From an uncultured Eubacteriales bacterium (lineage in GTDB: Bacteria > Bacillota > Clostridia > Oscillospirales > Oscillospiraceae): DNA of 6,663 nucleotides. The position numbers and the translations under genes are program-made. How positions within the stretch are numbered: the stretch's first letter is position 1; the number at the start of each line of letters is the position of its first letter. Under the pieces are notes generated by a model. It was not told where the DNA came from. It made no database searches and saw only the letters and a list, made by a program, of their open reading frames with translations. Below are positions 1 through 3,905 of the stretch, in pieces. Location of the stretch: the NCBI GenBank assembly GCA_900553135.1, contig USCO01000117.1:1-6663 (forward strand), given 5' to 3'.

Positions 1-347
1 TTCTAGGCCGCCACCGCGGGATCACCAAGGTGAGCCCCAACAAGTCCCTGGAGGGATACATCGGCGGCATCATCGCCGGCGCTTTGTTCCTGCTCATTTA
101 CGGCGTGGTGCTCCAGAAGTTTGCCGGACTGACGGCCTCTCTGCCCGTGATGGCCCTGTACGGCCTGCTGGGCAGCGCGGTGACCGAGCTGGGCGACCTG
201 TCCTTCTCTCTGGTGAAGCGGGAGTACGGCGTGAAGGACTACGGTAATCTCCTGCCCGGACACGGCGGAATGCTGGACCGGTTCGATTCCATGACCTTCG
301 CCGCCCCCATGCTGCTGATCCTGGTGGAGTTGCTGCCCGCCTTTTAA
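1..347 (+). CDS. cdsA: Phosphatidate cytidylyltransferase (CDP-diglyceride synthase), C-terminal part, 5' truncated by window edge
   Basis: CdsA is an integral membrane enzyme that joins CTP and phosphatidic acid to form CDP-diacylglycerol, the precursor of bacterial phospholipids. The first complete codon is at base 3 and 114 residues are visible, so more than half of a usual CdsA (about 260-280 residues) lies upstream. The family's C-terminal signature is complete: numbering from base 3, SLVKR (69-73), KD (78-79), PGHGG (85-89) and LDRFD (91-95) match the S-x-x-K-R-x4-K-D...H-G-G-x-x-D-R-x-D pattern holding the metal and CTP-binding acids. The upstream SPNKSLEG motif (11-18) is also typical. 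Hydrophobic stretches at about 19-37, 43-60 and 97-111 fit membrane helices. The GTG at base 30 lies inside the conserved SPNK region and is not the start. The TAA stop is at 345-347 and dxr follows after 34 nt, which suggests one transcript. Confidence 0.96.
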   Translation, partial: LGRHRGITKVSPNKSLEGYIGGIIAGALFLLIYGVVLQKFAGLTASLPVMALYGLLGSAVTELGDLSFSLVKREYGVKDYGNLLPGHGGMLDRFDSMTFAAPMLLILVELLPAF

Positions 348-371
348 GTACCTTTTGGCCCTTCGGAGAAA

Positions 372-377
372 AGAGGG
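372..377 (+). promoter_or_regulatory. Ribosome binding site of dxr
   Basis: AGAGGG lies four bases before the ATG at 382. It decides the start: the in-frame TTG at 355 lies upstream of this site and has no comparable purine-rich motif of its own. The spacing is slightly short but acceptable. Confidence 0.7.
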
Positions 378-381
378 AACA

Positions 382-1524
382 ATGAAACAACGCATTTCGA
401 TCTTAGGTTCTACCGGCTCTATTGGCCGCCAGTCCCTGGACGTCATGTCCGCCTGCGGGATGGAGGCGGTGGCCCTGACGGCCAACTCCAACGTGGCGCG
501 CATGGAGGAGCAGGTGCGCCAGTTCCGTCCGGAGCTGGCCGTGATGATGGATGAGGATGCGGCCCGGGACCTGCGGGCCCGGCTGGCCGACACCCCGGTG
601 CGGGTGGCCAGCGGCCTGGAGGGCCTGCTGGAGGCCGCCGAGCTTCCCGCCGCCGACACGGTGGTTACCGCCGTGGTAGGCATGATCGGCCTGCGCCCCA
701 CCATGGCCGCCATCCGGGAGGGCAAGCGCATCGCCCTGGCCAACAAGGAGACCCTGGTGTGCGCAGGCACCCTGGTGATGGAGGAGGCCCGGGACTACGG
801 GGCTGAGATCGTGCCCGTGGATTCCGAGCACTCCGCTCTGTTCCAGTCTCTCCAGGCCAGCCACGACAGGGGAGAGGTGAAGCGCCTGATTCTCACCTGC
901 TCCGGCGGCCCCTTCTTCGGCAAGAAACGCGAGGAACTGGAAGGGATGACAAGGGAAGATGCCTTACGGCATCCCAACTGGTCCATGGGTGCAAAGATCA
1001 CTGTGGACTCCGCTACACTGATGAACAAGGGCCTGGAGTTTATCGAGGCCATGCACTTGTATCAGATGCCCCCGGAGAAAATTTCCATCGTCATTCACCG
1101 GGAGAGTATTATTCACTCCCTGGTGGAATACTGTGATAATGCAGTGATCGCCCAGCTGGGCACGCCGGATATGCGTCTGCCCATCCAGTATGCCCTGACC
1201 TGGCCCCGGCGCACGCCTGGTCCCGCCAATCCCCTGGACCTGTGCAGCTGCGGCCCTCTGACCTTCGCCCAGCCCGATATGGAGACCTTCCGGTGTCTGC
1301 CCCTGGCCCTTCAGGCGGCCCGTACGGGGGGCAGCGCGGGCGCCATCCTCAACGGCGCCAACGAGGCGGCGGTGGCCCTGTTCCTGGAAGGAAAAATTGG
1401 ATTTTTGGAGATCGCCGACCGGGTGGAGAAAGCCATGTCCCGGGTCAGCGTGATCCAGGAACCCTCCATGACCCAGATCCTGGAGGCGGATGCTGCCGCC
1501 CGGGAAGCGGTTTTGGCGGGGTGA
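382..1524 (+). CDS. dxr: 1-deoxy-D-xylulose 5-phosphate reductoisomerase
   Basis: This cytosolic enzyme (DXR, IspC) rearranges and reduces 1-deoxy-D-xylulose 5-phosphate to 2-C-methyl-D-erythritol 4-phosphate with NADPH, the first committed step of the MEP isoprenoid pathway. The 380-residue length is normal. The N-terminal NADPH-binding loop is GSTGSIG (9-15), followed by ANKE (120-123). The metal ligands fall in PVDSEH (D147, E149) and NKGLE (E219). The substrate and flexible-loop region includes SGGPF (174-178) and HPNWSMG (197-203). The C-terminal NGANEAAVALFL segment (324-335) is also typical. I chose ATG 382 because MKQRISILGSTGSIG is the usual N-terminus and AGAGGG lies at 372-377; a TTG at 355 would add nine atypical residues and overrun that site. 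The middle of the gene (about 930-1150) is less GC-rich than its flanks but encodes conserved residues in frame. It lies 34 nt after cdsA and 69 nt before rseP. Confidence 0.98.
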   Translation: MKQRISILGSTGSIGRQSLDVMSACGMEAVALTANSNVARMEEQVRQFRPELAVMMDEDAARDLRARLADTPVRVASGLEGLLEAAELPAADTVVTAVVGMIGLRPTMAAIREGKRIALANKETLVCAGTLVMEEARDYGAEIVPVDSEHSALFQSLQASHDRGEVKRLILTCSGGPFFGKKREELEGMTREDALRHPNWSMGAKITVDSATLMNKGLEFIEAMHLYQMPPEKISIVIHRESIIHSLVEYCDNAVIAQLGTPDMRLPIQYALTWPRRTPGPANPLDLCSCGPLTFAQPDMETFRCLPLALQAARTGGSAGAILNGANEAAVALFLEGKIGFLEIADRVEKAMSRVSVIQEPSMTQILEADAAAREAVLAG

Positions 1525-1542
1525 ACCCGTGTATGACAGAGA

Positions 1543-1571
1543 CCGCTGGCGGCTTTTTCGGCTGCCAGCGG
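1543..1571 (+). other. GC-rich hairpin between dxr and rseP
   Basis: CCGCTGGC at 1543-1550 and GCCAGCGG at 1564-1571 form a perfect 8-bp inverted repeat. The inner bases GGC (1551-1553) and GCT (1561-1563) can extend the stem by three pairs, one of them G-U, leaving a 7-nt loop, TTTTTCG. No T-run follows; the next bases are CTCTGCAGATTTTGG, so it does not look like an efficient intrinsic terminator. It ends 13 nt before the rseP ribosome binding site. It might stabilise or process the message, or may have no role. The structure is visible but its function is unknown. Confidence 0.6.
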
Positions 1572-1593
1572 CTCTGCAGATTTTGGAGGTCCT

Positions 1594-2655
1594 ATGTATA
1601 TCATTCTGGCAATTCTGATTTTTGGTGTTTTGATCGCGGTACATGAGTTCGGCCACTTTATTTTTGCCAAGCTCTTTCATATCCGAGTCAACGAATTTTC
1701 CATCGGTATGGGTCCGGCAATATGGAAGAAGGAGAAAGGGGAGACCCTTTACAGCTTCCGTATTCTGCCCATTGGCGGATACTGTGCCATGGAGGGAGAG
1801 GATGACGATTCCGCCGATCCCAGAGCCTTCGGCAAGGCGGCCGGATGGAAAAAGGTGATCGTGCTGGTGGCGGGCGCAGCCATGAATTTCCTCACGGGCC
1901 TGCTCATCGTCCTGGTGCTGTATGCCCCGGCCAAGGGTTTCTATGTGGAGACCTATGCCGGTCCTCTGGAGGGCTACGGCACCGAGGACTACGGACTTCA
2001 GGAGGGGGACCGCTTTATCGGCGTGGACGGCCACCGGGTGCTGACCTACGGAAACGCTCAGTTCTACCTGAACCGCGCAGGAAACACCGTGGACTTTGTG
2101 GTGGAGCGCGACGGCCAGGAGGTGCGGCTGGACAATGTGTCCCTGCCCCGGCAGCAGCGGGTGGATGAGAACGGTCAGACCACCAACTACCGGGGAATCT
2201 CCGTAGGCCGTGAGGCCATTCCCGCCACCCTGGGCACCAAACTCAGTTACAGCTGGAATTGTACCATTGATTTTGTCCGCCTGGTGTGGGTCAGCCTGGG
2301 CGACCTGCTCAGCGGCGCCGTGGGCGTGCGGGACCTGTCCGGCCCTGTGGGCATTGTGGACACCATGAACCAGGTGGGCAGCCAGTCTGCCAGCCTGCGG
2401 GCGGGCATCGAGAACCTGATGTGGCTGGGAGCCCTTATCGCGGTGAACCTGGCGGTGATGAACCTGCTGCCTCTGCCCGCCCTGGACGGCGGCCGGGTGT
2501 TCTTCCTGCTGCTCAACGGGGTGCTGACCCTGCTGTTCCGCAAGAAAATCCCTGCAAAATATGAGGGATATGTCCATCTGGCCGGCCTGGCTGCCCTGAT
2601 GACCCTGATGCTCATGGTCACCTTCAGCGACATCGGCAAGATCTTTGCGCGCTAA
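1594..2655 (+). CDS. rseP: RIP metalloprotease, site-2 protease family (RseP/RasP)
   Basis: This is an integral-membrane zinc protease that cuts transmembrane helices of substrates such as anti-sigma factors and signal-peptide remnants, usually after a first site-1 cut. The 353-residue protein begins with a hydrophobic helix carrying the zinc motif HEFGH (17-21). The conserved AGAAMNFL segment (93-100) starts the second helix, which runs to about residue 112. A periplasmic-side PDZ-like domain spans about 113-185 and includes LQEGDRFIGVDG (135-146). GPVGIV (250-255) precedes the C-terminal helices. The third zinc ligand is D298 within NLLPLPALDGG (290-300), and a last helix covers about 327-344. 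The ATG at 1594 has GGAGGT at 1585-1590, with rather short spacing, and the N-terminus is what the family predicts. The substrate cannot be told from sequence, since no anti-sigma factor gene is nearby. Placement between dxr and ispG is common in Clostridia. The symbol rasP is used in Bacillus. Confidence 0.97.
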   Translation: MYIILAILIFGVLIAVHEFGHFIFAKLFHIRVNEFSIGMGPAIWKKEKGETLYSFRILPIGGYCAMEGEDDDSADPRAFGKAAGWKKVIVLVAGAAMNFLTGLLIVLVLYAPAKGFYVETYAGPLEGYGTEDYGLQEGDRFIGVDGHRVLTYGNAQFYLNRAGNTVDFVVERDGQEVRLDNVSLPRQQRVDENGQTTNYRGISVGREAIPATLGTKLSYSWNCTIDFVRLVWVSLGDLLSGAVGVRDLSGPVGIVDTMNQVGSQSASLRAGIENLMWLGALIAVNLAVMNLLPLPALDGGRVFFLLLNGVLTLLFRKKIPAKYEGYVHLAGLAALMTLMLMVTFSDIGKIFAR

Positions 2656-2679
2656 GTCCTTTTCTCGAGAGAAAAGGAC
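2656..2679. repeat. Near-perfect 24-nt palindrome touching the rseP stop codon
   Basis: GTCCTTTTCTC (2656-2666) and GAGAAAAGGAC (2669-2679) are exact 11-nt reverse complements separated by GA. As RNA, about nine pairs with a six-base loop are sterically possible. The left arm begins on the first base after the TAA of rseP. The bases after it are CAAAAGAGTTTTC, with no immediate T-run, so it is at best a weak terminator. It may protect the 3' end of an upstream message or mark the edge of the intergenic repeat. Confidence 0.7.
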
Positions 2680-2694
2680 CAAAAGAGTTTTCTT

Positions 2695-2711
2695 GCGAAT
2701 CTTCGATTTGC
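2695..2711. repeat. Small imperfect hairpin in the AT-rich part
   Basis: GCGAATC (2695-2701) and GATTTGC (2705-2711) pair over seven positions with one G-U and a TTC loop. It is short and could be chance, but it sits in a row of stronger inverted repeats. Confidence 0.35.
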
Positions 2712-2749
2712 TTCTGGTGTTTCTTTCAGACTTACCAAATATATCACCT

Positions 2750-2770
2750 GTGCAAAATGTAATTTTGCAC
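2750..2770. repeat. AT-rich perfect inverted repeat
   Basis: GTGCAAAAT (2750-2758) and ATTTTGCAC (2762-2770) are exact reverse complements around a GTA loop. A five-T run follows at 2778-2782, but it is separated by CCAAACG, so a terminator reading is weak. An operator for a dimeric regulator is possible in principle, but nothing else supports it. Confidence 0.6.
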
Positions 2771-2785
2771 CCAAACGTTTTTGCC

Positions 2786-2807
2786 CCCGCTTTTTTCAAA
2801 AAGCGGG
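2786..2807. repeat. CCCGC/GCGGG hairpin with T/A-rich upper stem
   Basis: CCCGCTTTTT (2786-2795) and AAAAAGCGGG (2798-2807) are exact 10-nt arms around TC. The T and A runs lie inside the stem rather than after it, so this is not a standard terminator on either strand. Confidence 0.7.
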
Positions 2808-2813
2808 CGGGGT

Positions 2814-2832
2814 CCCGGGGCAGAGCCCCGGG
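2814..2832. repeat. Strong GC hairpin abutting the ispG ribosome binding site
   Basis: CCCGGGGC (2814-2821) and GCCCCGGG (2825-2832) pair perfectly around an AGA loop. The right arm ends one base before the GGAGGAGG of ispG, so a folded hairpin would sit at the upstream edge of the ribosome landing site without covering it. Confidence 0.7.
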
Positions 2833-2840
2833 GGAGGAGG
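2833..2840 (+). promoter_or_regulatory. Ribosome binding site of ispG
   Basis: GGAGGAGG ends four bases before ATG 2845; its first GGAGG is seven bases from the start. It supports the ATG and is immediately preceded by the GC hairpin at 2814-2832. Confidence 0.8.
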
Positions 2841-2844
2841 AAGT

Positions 2845-3882
2845 ATGACCAAACAGATCCACGTAGGAAACGTCGCCGTGGGCGGCGGCGCACCGGTTTC
2901 CATCCAATCCATGACCAACACCCGCACCGACGACGTAGAGGCCACCCTGCGCCAGATCCGGGAGCTGGCCGCTGCCGGGTGCCAGATCATCCGGGTCGCC
3001 GTGCCCGACATGGCGGCGGCCCGGGCGGTGGGCAAGATCAAAGAGCAGTGTCCCATCCCCCTGGTGGTGGACATCCACTTCGACTACAAGCTGGCCCTGG
3101 AGGCCATCGCCGCCGGAGCGGACAAGGTGCGGATCAACCCGGGCAACATCGGCGACAAGGACCGGGTCAAAGCGGTGGCCGACGCCTGCCGCCAGCGGGG
3201 CGTGCCCATCCGCATCGGCGTCAACGGCGGCTCCCTGGAAAAACCCCTGCTGGCCAAATACGGCGGCGTGTGCCCCGAGGCCATGGTGGAGTCCGCCTTC
3301 GGCCACATCCGGCTGCTGGAGCAGTTCAACTTTGACGACATCTGCGTCTCCCTGAAATCCTCCAGCGTGCCCATGACCATGAAAGCCTATCAGCTGATGA
3401 GTCAGGAAAGCAATTACCCTTTACATATCGGTGTCACCGAAGCGGGCACTGTGCGCATGGGCACCCTGAAATCTGCCGTGGGCATCGGCGGCCTGCTGGC
3501 CATGGGAATCGGCGACACCATGCGGGTGTCCCTGTCCGCCGACCCGGTGGAGGAGGTCTACGCCGCCCGGGACATCCTGAAGGCGGCGGGCGTGCGGAAG
3601 GAGGGTGCCGAGCTGGTTTCCTGCCCCACCTGCGGCCGCACCCGCATCGACCTCATCTCCCTTGCCAATGAAGTAGAGCAGCGGCTGAAGGCGGTAGAAA
3701 AACCCATCACCGTGGCCGTCATGGGCTGCGTGGTCAACGGCCCCGGCGAAGCCAGCGCCGCGGACTGCGGCATTGCCGGCGGCGTAGGGGAGGGCCTGCT
3801 GTTCAAGAAGGGCCAGATCGTGAAAAAGGTCCCCCAGGACCAGCTGGTGGACGAGCTGTTTGCCCTCATTGATACTCTCTGA
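2845..3882 (+). CDS. ispG: 4-hydroxy-3-methylbut-2-enyl diphosphate synthase (flavodoxin- or ferredoxin-dependent)
   Basis: IspG (GcpE) is a cytosolic 4Fe-4S enzyme that reductively opens 2-C-methyl-D-erythritol 2,4-cyclodiphosphate to (E)-4-hydroxy-3-methylbut-2-enyl diphosphate, the penultimate MEP pathway step. The 345-residue protein is the short two-domain bacterial form. Residues 1 to about 240 are the TIM-barrel part, with SIQSMTNT (19-26), VDIHFDYKLA (75-84), KVRINPGNIG (94-103) and SLKSSSV (169-175). The C-terminal cluster domain has cysteines C260 and C263 in CPTCGR and C295 in MGCVVNGPGE, and E302 fits the fourth cluster ligand; their spacing equals that known for the Aquifex enzyme. 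The start at ATG 2845 is fixed by a strong GGAGGAGG. It is separated from rseP by the hairpin-rich gap and from polC by only 23 nt. Clustering with dxr puts two MEP genes in one neighbourhood. No truncation or frameshift is seen. Confidence 0.98.
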   Translation: MTKQIHVGNVAVGGGAPVSIQSMTNTRTDDVEATLRQIRELAAAGCQIIRVAVPDMAAARAVGKIKEQCPIPLVVDIHFDYKLALEAIAAGADKVRINPGNIGDKDRVKAVADACRQRGVPIRIGVNGGSLEKPLLAKYGGVCPEAMVESAFGHIRLLEQFNFDDICVSLKSSSVPMTMKAYQLMSQESNYPLHIGVTEAGTVRMGTLKSAVGIGGLLAMGIGDTMRVSLSADPVEEVYAARDILKAAGVRKEGAELVSCPTCGRTRIDLISLANEVEQRLKAVEKPITVAVMGCVVNGPGEASAADCGIAGGVGEGLLFKKGQIVKKVPQDQLVDELFALIDTL

Positions 3883-3889
3883 ACTCATC

Positions 3890-3895
3890 GAGGAG
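3890..3895 (+). promoter_or_regulatory. Ribosome binding site of polC
   Basis: GAGGAG lies in the 23-nt ispG-polC gap, ten bases before ATG 3906. The spacing is on the long side but it is the only purine-rich site near a start codon. The next in-frame ATG at 3933 has none. Confidence 0.6.
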
Positions 3896-3905
3896 CGTTA
3901 CCAAT

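Larger units (their letters stand above)
2656..2844. repeat. Hairpin-dense intergenic region, probable dispersed repeat element
   Basis: These 189 nt separate rseP from ispG and contain no credible gene. At least four inverted repeats are packed in it: 2656-2679, 2750-2770, 2786-2807 and 2814-2832, plus an imperfect one at 2695-2711. Composition changes sharply inside: bases 2681-2780 are 35% GC, while 2801-2840 hold 33 G or C in 40. Neither matches the flanking genes. Repeats with this style (a CCCGC-T-run/A-run-GCGGG hairpin followed by a GGGGC-AGA-GCCCC hairpin) recur between genes in related GC-rich Clostridia as far as I recall, so I infer a multi-copy element rather than a locus-specific regulator. 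One copy alone cannot prove this. Neither strand shows a stem followed directly by a good T-run. Confidence 0.55.

Noticed and set aside
355..381. Upstream TTG start giving dxr nine extra residues
   Set aside because: The extension is not typical of the family, and the AGAGGG site at 372-377 would lie inside the coding region. ATG 382 gives the classic N-terminus.
930..1150. Less GC-rich patch inside dxr as a sign of recombination or transfer
   Set aside because: The frame is continuous and the patch encodes conserved active-site segments (HPNWSMG, NKGLE) in the expected order; local composition change alone does not support a mosaic gene.
2740..2745. Possible -10 box TATATC of an ispG promoter in the AT-rich part of the gap
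   Set aside because: No -35-like hexamer lies at 16-18 nt upstream; the nearest candidate, TTGCTT at 2708-2713, is 26 nt away. AT-richness alone is not enough, though a promoter here cannot be excluded.
2750..2782. Intrinsic terminator formed by the 2750-2770 hairpin and the T-run at 2778-2782
   Set aside because: The stem is AT-rich and the T-run starts seven bases after the stem, so the geometry is poor for rho-independent termination.
2645..2848. Small + strand open frame (67 codons) across the intergenic gap
   Set aside because: It overlaps the end of rseP and the start of ispG, reads straight through the inverted repeats, has no ribosome binding site of its own, and its product has no recognisable features.
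964..3306. Long antisense open frame (780 codons) on the - strand
   Set aside because: It lies opposite dxr, rseP, the intergenic repeats and ispG, and its product is rich in His, Gln and Gly with no recognisable domain. High GC at third codon positions of the + strand genes removes stop codons on the complement, which explains it.
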